DNA of 64,000 nucleotides from Streptomyces bacillaris. Its GTDB lineage: Bacteria; Actinomycetota; Actinomycetes; Streptomycetales; Streptomycetaceae. The notes under the pieces are model-generated. The model saw only the letters and a list, made by a program, of their open reading frames with translations. It made no database searches and had not been told where the DNA came from. Where the stretch lies: contig NZ_CP029378.1 in assembly GCF_003268675.1 (NCBI RefSeq), positions 6,324,001 to 6,388,000 of the forward strand, in the 5' to 3' direction. Positions 8,046-16,160 of this stretch are shown piece after piece. The first letter of the stretch is position 1; the number at the start of each line of letters is the position of its first letter. Position numbers and translations under genes: made by a program.

Positions 8046-9227
8046 ATGGCTGAGGCTCAGAACATCCCGGTGGGCTCCACCACCGCCGGCTCCATCGCGG
8101 TGGCCGCCGAGTCGACCGTCGCCACGCGCATGAGCGCACCCCCGTCCTTCGACGTCGCGGACTTCCCCGTCCCGCACGGTCGCGAGGAGGAGTGGCGCTT
8201 CACCCCGCTGGAGCGGCTGCGCGGGCTGCACGACGGCACCGCCGTCGCGAACGGCGGCGGCGTGAAGGTCGCGATCGAGGCGCCCGAGGGCGTCACCGTC
8301 GAGACCGTCGGCCGCGACGACGCCCGGCTCGGCAAGGCCGGTACGCCGGTGGACCGGGTCGCCGCCCAGGCGTACAGCTCCTTCGAGCAGGCCTCGGTCG
8401 TCACCGTCGCCAAGGAGGCCGTGCTCACCGAGCCCATCCGGATCGCCGTGCACGGCGAGGGCGGCACCGCCTTCGGCCACCAGGTCATCGAGCTGAAGCC
8501 CTTCGCCGAGGCCGTCGTCGTCATCGACCACACCGGTGACGCGGTGCTCGCCGCCAACGTCGACTACGTGCTGGGCGACGGCGCCAAGCTGACCGTCGTC
8601 TCCGTCCAGGACTGGGACGACACGGCCGTCCACGTCGGCCAGCACAACGCGCTGGTCGGCCGGGACGCCTCCTTCAAGTCGATCGTCGTCACCTTCGGCG
8701 GCGACCTGGTCCGCCTCCACCCGCGGGTCGCCTACGCGGCGCCCGGCGGCGAGGCGGAGCTCTTCGGTCTGTACTTCACCGACAAGGGCCAGCACCAGGA
8801 GCACCGCCTCCTGGTCGACCACAACACCCCGCACTGCAAGTCCAACGCGGTGTACAAGGGCGCACTCCAGGGCGACGGCGCCCACGCCGTCTGGATCGGG
8901 GACGTCCTCATCCAGGCCGCGGCCGAGGGCACCGACACCTACGAGATGAACCGGAACCTCGTCCTCACCGACGGCGCCCGGGTCGACTCCGTACCCAACC
9001 TGGAGATCGAGACCGGCGAGATCGTCGGCGCCGGCCACGCCTCGGCGACCGGCCGCTTCGACGACGAGCAGCTCTTCTACCTCCAGTCCCGCGGTATCCC
9101 GGCCGAGGAGGCCCGCCGCCTGGTCGTGCGCGGCTTCTTCGCCGAGCTGGTCCAGCAGATCGGCCTGCCGGACGTCGAGGAGCGGCTGATCGACAAGATC
9201 GAGGCCGAGCTGAAGGCGTCCGTCTGA
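8046..9227 (+). CDS. sufD: SufD, partner of SufB in the scaffold complex
   Basis: SufD pairs with SufB and SufC2 and is needed for iron entry into the nascent cluster. The 393-residue protein has the PHGREEEWRFTPLERL segment typical of SufD near residue 45, the beta-helix core (HRLLVDHNTPHCKSNAVYKG), and the C-terminal GHASATGRFDDEQLFYLQSRG shared with SufB. I chose ATG 8046 (MAEAQN) over TTG 8016 because the intervening residues are not family-like. The ribosome site is weak. The stop overlaps the Rieske gene start. Confidence 0.95.
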   Translation: MAEAQNIPVGSTTAGSIAVAAESTVATRMSAPPSFDVADFPVPHGREEEWRFTPLERLRGLHDGTAVANGGGVKVAIEAPEGVTVETVGRDDARLGKAGTPVDRVAAQAYSSFEQASVVTVAKEAVLTEPIRIAVHGEGGTAFGHQVIELKPFAEAVVVIDHTGDAVLAANVDYVLGDGAKLTVVSVQDWDDTAVHVGQHNALVGRDASFKSIVVTFGGDLVRLHPRVAYAAPGGEAELFGLYFTDKGQHQEHRLLVDHNTPHCKSNAVYKGALQGDGAHAVWIGDVLIQAAAEGTDTYEMNRNLVLTDGARVDSVPNLEIETGEIVGAGHASATGRFDDEQLFYLQSRGIPAEEARRLVVRGFFAELVQQIGLPDVEERLIDKIEAELKASV

Positions 9228-9544
9228 TGGCCTTCGTCAAAGCCTGTGCGCTGAGTGAGCTGGAGGAGGACACCCCCAAACGGGTGGAACTCGACGGCAC
9301 ACCGGTCTCCGTCGTCCGCACCGAGGGCGAGGTGTTCGCGATCAACGACATCTGCTCGCACGCGAACGTCTCCCTCTCCGAGGGCGAGGTGGAGGACTGC
9401 GCGATCGAGTGCTGGCTGCACGGATCGGCGTTCGACCTCCGCACCGGCAAGCCGTCCGGCCTTCCCGCGACGCGCCCCGTCCCCGTATACCCCGTAAAGA
9501 TCGAAGGGGACGATGTGCTCGTCTCCGTCACCCAGGAGTCCTGA
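9227..9544 (+). CDS. Rieske-type [2Fe-2S] ferredoxin in suf operon
   Basis: A 105-residue soluble Rieske protein, resembling the ferredoxin component of ring-hydroxylating dioxygenases. Cluster ligands are visible as C-S-H (ICSHANVSLSEG, ~residue 45) and C-W-L-H (IECWLHGSAFD, ~residue 65). It starts at ATG 9227, overlapping the sufD stop by one base. Its position inside the suf operon is widespread in actinobacteria; a role as electron donor or cluster carrier is inference. Confidence 0.92.
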   Translation: MAFVKACALSELEEDTPKRVELDGTPVSVVRTEGEVFAINDICSHANVSLSEGEVEDCAIECWLHGSAFDLRTGKPSGLPATRPVPVYPVKIEGDDVLVSVTQES

Positions 9545-9551
9545 GTCACCC

Positions 9552-10316
9552 ATGGCAACGCTTGAAATCCGCGACCTGCACGTCTCCGTCGAGGCCGACA
9601 ACGCCACGAAGGAGATCCTCAAGGGCGTCGACCTGACCGTGAAGCAGGGCGAGACCCACGCCATCATGGGCCCCAACGGGTCCGGCAAGTCCACCCTCGC
9701 GTACTCGCTGGCGGGTCACCCCAAGTACACGATCACCGGCGGTTCGGTCACCCTGGACGGCGAGGACGTCCTGGAGATGTCCGTCGACGAGCGCGCCCGC
9801 GCCGGCCTCTTCCTCGCCATGCAGTACCCGGTCGAGATCCCCGGTGTCTCGGTCTCCAACTTCCTGCGCACCTCCGCCACCGCCGTCCGCGGCGAGGCCC
9901 CCAAGCTCCGTACGTGGGTCAAGGAGGTCAAGGAGACGATGGCCGGGCTCCAGATGGACCCGTCCTTCGCCGAGCGCAACGTCAACGAGGGCTTCTCCGG
10001 CGGTGAGAAGAAGCGCCACGAGATCCTTCAGCTGGAGCTGCTCAAGCCGAAGATCGCCGTCCTGGACGAGACCGACTCCGGCCTGGACGTCGACGCGCTC
10101 AAGACCGTCTCCGAGGGCGTCAACCGGGTCCGCGCGACCGGCGAGGTCGGCACGCTGCTGATCACGCACTACACCCGGATCCTGAAGTACATCCAGCCCG
10201 ACTTCGTGCACGTGTTCGCCAACGGCAGGATCGCCGCCTCCGGTGGCGCCGAGCTGGCCGACCAGCTGGAGAACGAGGGCTACGAGGCATACACGAAGGG
10301 TGGCGCTTCCGCGTGA
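9552..10316 (+). CDS. sufC: SufC, ABC-type ATPase of the SUF complex
   Basis: SufC is the ATPase that drives conformational change in SufBC2D. The 254-residue protein has Walker A (GPNGSGKST), signature FSGGEKKRHE, Walker B (IAVLDETDSGLDVDALK, with the D-E-T-D variant typical of SufC) and the switch His (LLITHYTR). There is no membrane partner, as expected. ATG 9552 is 7 nt after the Rieske stop, and the end overlaps sufS by GTGA. Confidence 0.97.
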   Translation: MATLEIRDLHVSVEADNATKEILKGVDLTVKQGETHAIMGPNGSGKSTLAYSLAGHPKYTITGGSVTLDGEDVLEMSVDERARAGLFLAMQYPVEIPGVSVSNFLRTSATAVRGEAPKLRTWVKEVKETMAGLQMDPSFAERNVNEGFSGGEKKRHEILQLELLKPKIAVLDETDSGLDVDALKTVSEGVNRVRATGEVGTLLITHYTRILKYIQPDFVHVFANGRIAASGGAELADQLENEGYEAYTKGGASA

Positions 10317-11581
10317 CTGACGCCCGACAGGGGCTCACCGGCCTCCTCGACACCGAGGCGATCCGCAAGGACTTCCCGCTCCTGGACCGCACGGTCCACG
10401 ACGGCAAGAAGATCGTTTACCTGGACTCCGCGGCCACCTCGCAGAAGCCGCGCCAGGTCCTCGACGCGCTCAACACGTACTACGAGCGCCACAACGCGAA
10501 CGTGCACCGCGGCGTCTACACGATCGCCGAGGAGGCCACCGCGCTGTACGAAGGCGCCCGTGACAAGGTCGCGGCCTTCATCAACGCACCCAGCCGCGAC
10601 GAGGTGATCTTCACCAAGAACGCCTCGGAGTCGCTCAACCTCGTGGCCAACATGCTCGGCTGGGCGGACGAGCCCTACCGGGTGGACCGCGACACCGAGA
10701 TCGTCACCACGGAGATGGAGCACCACTCCAACATCGTGCCCTGGCAGCTGCTCTCGCAGCGCACGGGCGCGAAGCTGAAGTGGTTCGGCATCACCGACGA
10801 CGGCCGGCTCGACCTGTCGAACATCGACGAGATCATCACCGAGAAGACGAAGATCGTCTCCTTCACGCTGGTCTCCAACATCCTGGGCACCGTCAACCCG
10901 GTCGAGCAGATCATCCGCCGCGCCCAGCAGGTCGGCGCCCTGGTCTGCATCGACGCCTCGCAGGCCGCCCCGCACATGGTGCTGGACGTGCAGGCGCTCC
11001 AGGCCGACTTCGTGGCCTTCACCGGCCACAAGATGGTCGGCCCGACCGGCATCGGCGTGCTCTGGGGACGGCAGGAGCTGCTGGAGGACCTGCCGCCGTT
11101 CCTCGGCGGCGGCGAGATGATCGAGACCGTCTCGATGCACTCCTCCACCTACGCCCCGGCGCCGCACAAGTTCGAGGCCGGTACGCCCCCGATCGCGCAG
11201 GCCGTCGGCCTCGGCGCGGCCGTGGACTACCTCTCCTCGATCGGCATGGAGAAGATCCACGCCCACGAGAAGGCGATCACCGAGTACGCGGTGAAGCGCC
11301 TCCTGGAGGTCCCGGACCTGCGGATCATCGGCCCGGCGACGGCCGAGGACCGCGGGGCGACGATCTCCTTCACGCTCGGGGACATCCACCCGCACGACGT
11401 GGGCCAGGTCCTCGACGAACTGGGCATCGCCGTCCGGGTCGGCCACCACTGTGCCCGCCCGGTCTGCCTGCGGTACGGAATTCCCGCGACGACGCGAGCG
11501 TCGTTCTATCTGTACTCCACGCCCGCCGAGGTCGACGCACTGGTGGACGGGCTGGAGCACGTCCGGAACTTCTTCGGCTGA
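10313..11581 (+). CDS. sufS: SufS, class II cysteine desulfurase
   Basis: SufS is a PLP enzyme that removes sulfur from L-cysteine as a persulfide for cluster assembly. At 422 residues it contains the PLP lysine (FTGHKMVGPTGIG, ~residue 242) and the catalytic cysteine in RVGHHCARPVC near residue 380. The GTG start overlaps the sufC stop by 4 nt, so expression is coupled. Its usual sulfur acceptor, SufU, is the next gene. Confidence 0.96.
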   Translation: MTDARQGLTGLLDTEAIRKDFPLLDRTVHDGKKIVYLDSAATSQKPRQVLDALNTYYERHNANVHRGVYTIAEEATALYEGARDKVAAFINAPSRDEVIFTKNASESLNLVANMLGWADEPYRVDRDTEIVTTEMEHHSNIVPWQLLSQRTGAKLKWFGITDDGRLDLSNIDEIITEKTKIVSFTLVSNILGTVNPVEQIIRRAQQVGALVCIDASQAAPHMVLDVQALQADFVAFTGHKMVGPTGIGVLWGRQELLEDLPPFLGGGEMIETVSMHSSTYAPAPHKFEAGTPPIAQAVGLGAAVDYLSSIGMEKIHAHEKAITEYAVKRLLEVPDLRIIGPATAEDRGATISFTLGDIHPHDVGQVLDELGIAVRVGHHCARPVCLRYGIPATTRASFYLYSTPAEVDALVDGLEHVRNFFG

Positions 11582-11591
11582 GGGCTGACTG

Positions 11592-12047
11592 GTGAAGCTT
11601 GATTCCATGTACCAGGAAGTGATCCTGGACCACTACAAGCACCCCCACGGGCGCGGCCTGCGGGACGGCGACGCCGAGGTGCACCACGTCAACCCGACGT
11701 GCGGCGACGAGATCACTCTCCGGGTCAAGTACGACGGCGAGACCATCGCCGACGTCAGCTACGAGGGCCAGGGCTGCTCGATCAGCCAGGCCAGTGCCTC
11801 CGTACTGAACGAGCTGCTGGTCGGCAAGGAGCTGACCCAGGCGCGGATGATCCAGGACACCTTCCTGGAGCTGATGCAGTCCAAGGGCCAGCTGGAGCCG
11901 GACGACGCGATGGAGGAGGTGCTGGAGGACGCGGTCGCGTTCGCCGGCGTCTCCAAGTACCCCGCCCGGGTCAAGTGCGCGCTGCTGAGCTGGATGGCGT
12001 GGAAGGACGCGACGGCCAAGGCGCTGTCCGAAGGGAAGACCGCATGA
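11592..12047 (+). CDS. sufU: SufU, zinc-dependent sulfur acceptor
   Basis: SufU takes the persulfide from SufS and passes it to SufBCD. The 151-residue protein has the three cysteines of the zinc site: NPTCGDEI (~Cys37), GQGCSISQAS (~Cys63) and ARVKCALLSW (~Cys129). The GTG start lies 10 nt after sufS. The stop overlaps the next gene by ATGA. Confidence 0.95.
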   Translation: MKLDSMYQEVILDHYKHPHGRGLRDGDAEVHHVNPTCGDEITLRVKYDGETIADVSYEGQGCSISQASASVLNELLVGKELTQARMIQDTFLELMQSKGQLEPDDAMEEVLEDAVAFAGVSKYPARVKCALLSWMAWKDATAKALSEGKTA

Positions 12048-12382
12048 GCGACAACGAGACCGCGACCATGAAGCCGGCCTCCGAGGAGGAGGTCCGCGAG
12101 GCGCTGTACGACGTCGTCGACCCCGAGCTGGGCATCGACGTCGTCAACCTGGGCCTGATCTACGGCATCCACGTCGACGACGCCAACATCGCCACCCTCG
12201 ACATGACCCTCACGTCCGCGGCCTGCCCGCTGACCGACGTCATCGAGGACCAGGCGAAGTCCGCCACGGACGGCATCGTCAACGAGCTCCGGATCAACTG
12301 GGTCTGGATGCCGCCGTGGGGCCCGGACAAGATCACGGACGACGGCCGCGAGCAGCTGCGCGCGCTGGGGTTCAACGTCTGA
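12044..12382 (+). CDS. SufT-like MIP18/DUF59 protein
   Basis: A 112-residue protein of the DUF59/MIP18 family, which assists maturation or delivery of Fe-S clusters. The hallmark DPELGIDVVNLGLIYGI (~residues 25-41) and the conserved Cys in TSAACPLTDVIEDQ (~residue 65) are present. It is the last gene of the suf operon, overlapping sufU by 4 nt. The gene is often called sufT in Gram-positives; I leave the symbol blank because the short actinobacterial form differs. Confidence 0.88.
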   Translation: MSDNETATMKPASEEEVREALYDVVDPELGIDVVNLGLIYGIHVDDANIATLDMTLTSAACPLTDVIEDQAKSATDGIVNELRINWVWMPPWGPDKITDDGREQLRALGFNV

Positions 12383-12399
12383 CGCGCCCTGAGCATCAC

Positions 12400-12446
12400 G
12401 GATACGGCCATGCCCGCCAGTCATACTGGCGGGCATGGCCGTATCC
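12400..12446. repeat. Perfect 22-bp inverted repeat spanning the next gene's start codon
   Basis: Left arm 12400-12421 and right arm 12425-12446 are exact reverse complements (22/22) with a 3-nt loop, CAT. The left arm starts GGATACGG and ends CCGCCAGT. The right arm contains ATG (12435-12437) and codons 1-4 of the VOC gene, so both arms carry the same ATG sequence on opposite strands. It could terminate the suf operon and sequester the VOC start codon in read-through mRNA. Confidence 0.9.
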
Positions 12447-12800
12447 CTGTACCACCTCGCCGTCGACTCCCACGACCTGCCGCTCATGGCCCGCTTCTGG
12501 AGCGCGGTACTCGACTGGAAGATCCTCTACGAGGACGAGCACGAGATCGTCATCGGCGCCCACGAGACCGCGCTGCCCGGCATGTGCTTCCTCCCTGTGC
12601 CGGAGGAGAAGACCGTCAAGAACCGGCTGCACATCGATCTGACCCCCGACGACCAGGCCGCCGAGGTCGAGCGGATCATCGCGCTCGGCGCACGGCGGCT
12701 GGACGTCGGGCAGGGGCCGGAATCCACCTGGGTGGTGCTGGCAGATCCCGAGGGCAACGAGTTCTGCGTGCTGCGGCCCAAGCGGACGCTGACGGACTGA
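12435..12800 (+). CDS. VOC-family (glyoxalase/bleomycin-resistance fold) protein
   Basis: A 121-residue single VOC domain. It shows the usual start (LYHLAVDSHDLPLMARFWSAVLDW), central HIDLTP and the C-terminal DPEGNEFCVLRP metal-ligand strand. Two such folds, usually by dimerisation, form a metal site; the substrate is unknown. The start ATG lies inside the perfect inverted repeat at 12400-12446, and no ribosome site is visible outside the repeat. It is convergent with the membrane protein gene ending at 12810. Confidence 0.85.
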   Translation: MAVSLYHLAVDSHDLPLMARFWSAVLDWKILYEDEHEIVIGAHETALPGMCFLPVPEEKTVKNRLHIDLTPDDQAAEVERIIALGARRLDVGQGPESTWVVLADPEGNEFCVLRPKRTLTD

Positions 12801-12809
12801 GACCGGGCC

Positions 12810-14033
12810 CTACGCGGGGGCGGCCGGCGGCGGGCCGTACTGCTCGGGCGGGGGCTGGGCCGCCGCCTCCGTCAGGACCTGGGCCAGGTTCTCCTTGCGG
12901 ATACGCAGGTCCACGTAGAGCAGGCCGGTCACCAGCGGCGGGAAGATCGACGAGAAGAGCTGGCTCACCAGGCCGCTGACCATGGACAGCACCATGAAGC
13001 CCGCGAACAGGGCGATGATCTCGCCGCCGCTCGGTTCACCCATCGTGTTGGGGTCCTCGAACGCGCCGGGGAGCATCCCCATCGCCTGGAACGGCAGCTG
13101 GACCAGGTAGCCGACCATGGAGGCGAGGGCGTAGGCGAGCAGGCCGACGCCGAAGACCCGCCACCAGTCGCCGCGGACCAACTCGGCCGAGCGGCGCAGG
13201 GCCGCGACCGGCCGCTGTCCCTCGAAGACCACGATCGTGGGGGCCAGCGAGAACTTCACCATCAGCCAGACGGCGAGCGGGGTGAGGGCGAGCCAGCCGA
13301 GAAGGGCGGAGAGCAGCAGCGGAAGCACGGAGTCCGTGTCGCCCAGGGTGACCAGGTAGATCACGGCCGCCACCATCGTCGCCATCGCGAGCACGAAGGG
13401 GACGAAGATGATCAGCCCCACCAGGAACACCGTCCCGATCATCGCCCAGACCCGGGACCAGGCGCGGCGCCAGACGGTGCCGAAGCCGATCGGGCGGCCG
13501 AGGACGGCCTCCTGGAGGACCACCGGGACCGCCGCCTGGACGACGGCCGACGCCAGCAGGTAGGCGAGGACGCCCAGGACCATCAGGACGCCGAACGCGA
13601 TGCCCAGCGGGACCAGTTGGGCGGTGTCCGGGTCGCCGGGGCCGGTGAGGTCGTCCCAGTTGGCCGCGACGGTGGAGAAGGCGATGGCCACCCCGATGCC
13701 CATCACCACCGTCGCCGCGCCGAAGAGCGCCAGGGCGATGCCGACCAGCGGCTTCCAGTAGCGGCCGATCGTGGTGAAGGCGCCGCTGAGCATGTCCGAG
13801 ACCCTCAGCGGCGCCAGGGGTATCACCCCCGGCTTGGGCGGCGCCCAGCCGCCGTACCAGCCGCCGGGCCCCGGGCCGGGGCCGTACCCGCCCGGTCCGC
13901 CCGGCCCTGGTCCGCCTTGTCCTGGTCCGCCTTGTCCTGGTCCGCCCGGTCCCTGCGCACCCCCGTGGGAGGGTCCCCCACCGTGGGGCGCGGCCCCCTG
14001 CGGGCCACCGCCCCACCCTGCGTCCTGCGCCAC
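12810..14033 (-). CDS. Multi-pass membrane protein with Gly/Pro-rich N-terminus
   Basis: A 407-residue protein of unknown function. The first ~65 residues are a Gly/Pro repeat region (GGPGQ units from 15-bp DNA repeats near 13905-13950). About six hydrophobic segments follow, resembling the membrane domain found in some glycerophosphodiester phosphodiesterases. The C-terminus is cytoplasmic and Pro-rich. I start at GTG 14033 because GGGGAGA lies 4 nt upstream; the open frame extends further but lacks a better start. It is divergent from the SMR gene. Confidence 0.8.
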   Translation of the reverse strand: MAQDAGWGGGPQGAAPHGGGPSHGGAQGPGGPGQGGPGQGGPGPGGPGGYGPGPGPGGWYGGWAPPKPGVIPLAPLRVSDMLSGAFTTIGRYWKPLVGIALALFGAATVVMGIGVAIAFSTVAANWDDLTGPGDPDTAQLVPLGIAFGVLMVLGVLAYLLASAVVQAAVPVVLQEAVLGRPIGFGTVWRRAWSRVWAMIGTVFLVGLIIFVPFVLAMATMVAAVIYLVTLGDTDSVLPLLLSALLGWLALTPLAVWLMVKFSLAPTIVVFEGQRPVAALRRSAELVRGDWWRVFGVGLLAYALASMVGYLVQLPFQAMGMLPGAFEDPNTMGEPSGGEIIALFAGFMVLSMVSGLVSQLFSSIFPPLVTGLLYVDLRIRKENLAQVLTEAAAQPPPEQYGPPPAAPA

Positions 14034-14130
14034 TGCGTCTCCCCGTGATCTCGTCGGCCCGTGCTGGGTGCCGGGCCGTTCCGTTCCGTCGGTCGGGACA
14101 CCGTAGCGCCCCCGACGTGGGCCGATGATA

Positions 14131-14166
14131 TGTACATTCGTACGCAACGATGCGTACTCTCGTACA
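14131..14166. promoter_or_regulatory. Nested palindromic operator upstream of SMR-TetR pair
   Basis: TGTAC (14131-14135) pairs with GTACA (14162-14166), and GTACGCA (14140-14146) pairs with TGCGTAC (14151-14157), all on one axis at 14148/14149. The inner palindrome is GTACGCA-ACGA-TGCGTAC. It ends 1 nt before the pump's ATG, in the position expected for a TetR-family operator. Confidence 0.7.
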
Positions 14167-14167
14167 C

Positions 14168-14494
14168 ATGGGATACGCATACGGACTGCTGGCCGCTGCG
14201 ATCGCGGCGGAGGTGGCCGGGACGACGGCCATGAAGTACAGCGAGGGCTTCACCCGGCTCTGGCCCTCGATCGGCACGGCGGTGGGCTATCTCATCGCCT
14301 TCACCCTGCTCGCCCAGACCCTCAAGACCCTCTCCGTGGGCACCGCCTACGCGATCTGGGCCGGTGTCGGCACAGCGGCCGTGGCCCTCATCGGCATCCT
14401 GTTCATGGGGGAGTCCAGCAGTCTGGTCAAGATCGTGGGGGTCGGTCTGATCGTCGTCGGGGTCGTCGTGCTCAATCTGGGGGGAGCGCACTGA
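14168..14494 (+). CDS. Small multidrug resistance (SMR) efflux protein
   Basis: A 108-residue four-helix transporter of the EmrE/QacE/Gdx family that exports cations by proton exchange. The essential glutamate is at about residue 15 (AIAAEVAGTTAMKYSEG), and the fourth helix is VVGVVVLNLGGAH. The ATG at 14168 starts MGYAYG; the upstream ATG at 14150 falls in the operator. The stop overlaps the TetR gene start, so the two are co-translated. Subtype (drug or guanidinium exporter) is not assignable here. Confidence 0.93.
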   Translation: MGYAYGLLAAAIAAEVAGTTAMKYSEGFTRLWPSIGTAVGYLIAFTLLAQTLKTLSVGTAYAIWAGVGTAAVALIGILFMGESSSLVKIVGVGLIVVGVVVLNLGGAH

Positions 14495-15066
14495 TGGCCC
14501 GCCGGTACGACCCCGACCGGCGTACGCGGATCATCGACGCGGCGCTGCGGGTGATCGTGGCCGACGGGATAGCCGGGCTCAGCCACCGGTCCGTGGCCGC
14601 CGAGGCGGACGTGCCGCTCGGCTCGACCACGTACCACTTCGGTTCGCTCGACGAGCTGCTGACGGCCGCCCTGCGCCGGTCCAACGAGAACTTCGCCCAG
14701 GCGCTGCGTGACAGCGAGGTCTGCGCCGGTGACGCGGACGGGGGTGAGGGTGCCTCCTCCGGTGCCCGGCTCGCCGATGAGCTGACCCGGTTGCTGGGGG
14801 AGTGGTTCGCGGGGGAGCGGGGTGCGATCGAGCTGGAGTACGAGCTGTATCTCGCCGCCCTGCGCCGCCCGGCCCTGCGCCCCGTCGCCGCCGAGTGGAC
14901 CACGTCGGCGGTCGAGCTGCTGTCCACGCGGACCGACCCGGCCACCGCGCGGGCGCTGGTCGCGCTGATGGACGGCGTCTGCCTCCAGGTGCTGCTGACC
15001 GGCTCCGCCTTCGACGCGGAGTACACCCGCGAGATGCTGACCCGGGTCGTGGACGGGTGCGCCTGA
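14494..15066 (+). CDS. TetR-family regulator coupled to SMR pump
   Basis: A 190-residue repressor-type protein. The N-terminal helix-turn-helix is clear (GIAGLSHRSVAAEADVPLGS then TTYHFGSLDELL, residues ~25-52). The ligand domain contains a Glu-rich stretch (GAIELEYELYLAALRRP). ATG overlaps the pump stop by one base. It probably binds the nested palindrome at 14131-14166 and autoregulates the pair, with pump substrates as inducers; that is inference from family behaviour. Confidence 0.9.
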   Translation: MARRYDPDRRTRIIDAALRVIVADGIAGLSHRSVAAEADVPLGSTTYHFGSLDELLTAALRRSNENFAQALRDSEVCAGDADGGEGASSGARLADELTRLLGEWFAGERGAIELEYELYLAALRRPALRPVAAEWTTSAVELLSTRTDPATARALVALMDGVCLQVLLTGSAFDAEYTREMLTRVVDGCA

Positions 15067-15093
15067 GGGGGTTCGCCTGGACCGGCGCTGCTC

Positions 15094-15110
15094 GGCGGGG
15101 TGATCCCGCC
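15094..15110. terminator. Small hairpin between convergent genes
   Basis: GGCGGG (15094-15099) and CCCGCC (15105-15110) with a 5-nt loop lie between the TetR and HxlR-peroxiredoxin gene ends. It is short but the only obvious stem in this 100-nt gap. Confidence 0.35.
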
Positions 15111-15166
15111 TGTCCCCACCGGTCCGCCCGGCCCCACTGGCCCGTCCGGCCACGCCCCGTGCGGGG

Positions 15167-16042
15167 TCAGCCCAGCGCCCGTACCGTCTCCAGCGCCGTC
15201 CGCACGCTCGCCTCGATGTCCGTGATCGGGTACAGCACCTGCCGGACCGTCCGCTCCCGGTCCACCACCAGCGTCAGCCGCTTGAGCCGGCTCACCCCCG
15301 CCGCCCGGAACGTCGGCAGCCGCAGGGCCGCCGTCAGCGTCAGGTCCGCGTCCGAGAGCAGCGGGAAGCGCAGCCCCTCCTTCTCCGCGAAGGCGCGCTG
15401 CTCGTCCGGGCGCTGCACGGAGACCCCGTGCACGGTGGCTCCGGCGGCCGTGAACTCGGCCAACTGGTCGCGGTACGTGCACGATTCGAGGGTGCAGCCG
15501 CTCGCCCCCGGGATCCCGGCCCACCCTGGCGGATAGGCGTCCGCGCGGGCGTAGGCGCTGGGGAAGCAGTACAGAACGGTGTACGGGGTGTCCGCCACCG
15601 GATCGTGCCGCTCCCCGTCCGCCCCCGTGAGCGCCAGCTCCGGCACCCGCGTCCCCAGCAGTCCGGCCACCCGGTCCGCCTCCCGTGAGGCCTCCGCCGT
15701 CGTCGCCATCGTCTCCCCTTCCCCCAGTACCCACGCGTCGCCCCAGTCCTGGAGCGCGATCAGGACGGGCAGCAGCGCGCGGCCGCGCGGGGTGAGGCGG
15801 TACTCGTACCGCACCGGGCGCTCCTGGTACGGCTCCCGCGCCAGCACCCCCGCCTCCACCAGCAGCCGCAGCCGCTCCGTGAGGACCTTGCGCGAGACGC
15901 CCAGCTCCTGCTGGAGCGCGTCGAACCGGTGCACCCCGCGTGCGGTGTCCCGCACGATCAGCAGGGTCCACCAGTCACCGACGACGTCGAGCGCCTGGGC
16001 GATCGAGCAGTCGGCATCGGCCAGGCTGGTGCGCTGAGCCAT
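15167..16042 (-). CDS. HxlR-type regulator fused to a PrxQ-like peroxiredoxin
   Basis: A 291-residue two-domain protein. Residues 1-110 are an HxlR/MarR-like winged helix (CSIAQALDVVGDWWTLLIVRD, FDALQQELGVSRKVLTERL), with Cys12 at the place where redox-sensing HxlR proteins carry their cysteine. Residues ~130-291 are a thioredoxin-fold peroxiredoxin with GCTLESC (Cys183, Cys188), the CT-x3-C arrangement of BCP/PrxQ enzymes. The start ATG 16042 is preceded by GGACGGGG. It is divergent from an MFS transporter whose promoter holds a palindrome. A redox- or peroxide-linked regulator is inferred. Confidence 0.85.
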   Translation of the reverse strand: MAQRTSLADADCSIAQALDVVGDWWTLLIVRDTARGVHRFDALQQELGVSRKVLTERLRLLVEAGVLAREPYQERPVRYEYRLTPRGRALLPVLIALQDWGDAWVLGEGETMATTAEASREADRVAGLLGTRVPELALTGADGERHDPVADTPYTVLYCFPSAYARADAYPPGWAGIPGASGCTLESCTYRDQLAEFTAAGATVHGVSVQRPDEQRAFAEKEGLRFPLLSDADLTLTAALRLPTFRAAGVSRLKRLTLVVDRERTVRQVLYPITDIEASVRTALETVRALG

Positions 16043-16090
16043 GGGCCCCGTCCTCTCCGTCGCTGTCGCGTACCGCCCTCCGTCATGCGG

Positions 16091-16142
16091 TTGACCTTGA
16101 TGGAACCATGCTGCCATAGTCCGTTCCCTCAGGGAACTTACT
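16091..16142 (+). promoter_or_regulatory. MFS promoter with embedded palindrome
   Basis: TTGACC (16091-16096) and CATAGT (16115-16120) make a good -35/-10 pair with an 18-bp spacer. AGT-N2-GTTCCC-TCA-GGGAAC-N2-ACT (16118-16142) begins within the -10 and covers the likely transcription start. It is the expected site of a repressor, most simply the divergently encoded HxlR-peroxiredoxin protein. Confidence 0.75.
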
Positions 16143-16160
16143 ACGGGGGGCGTCACGACC

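Noticed and set aside
12400..12446. Transposon end or attachment site
   Set aside because: No transposase, integrase or target duplication nearby. A single compact hairpin fits a terminator or translation control better.
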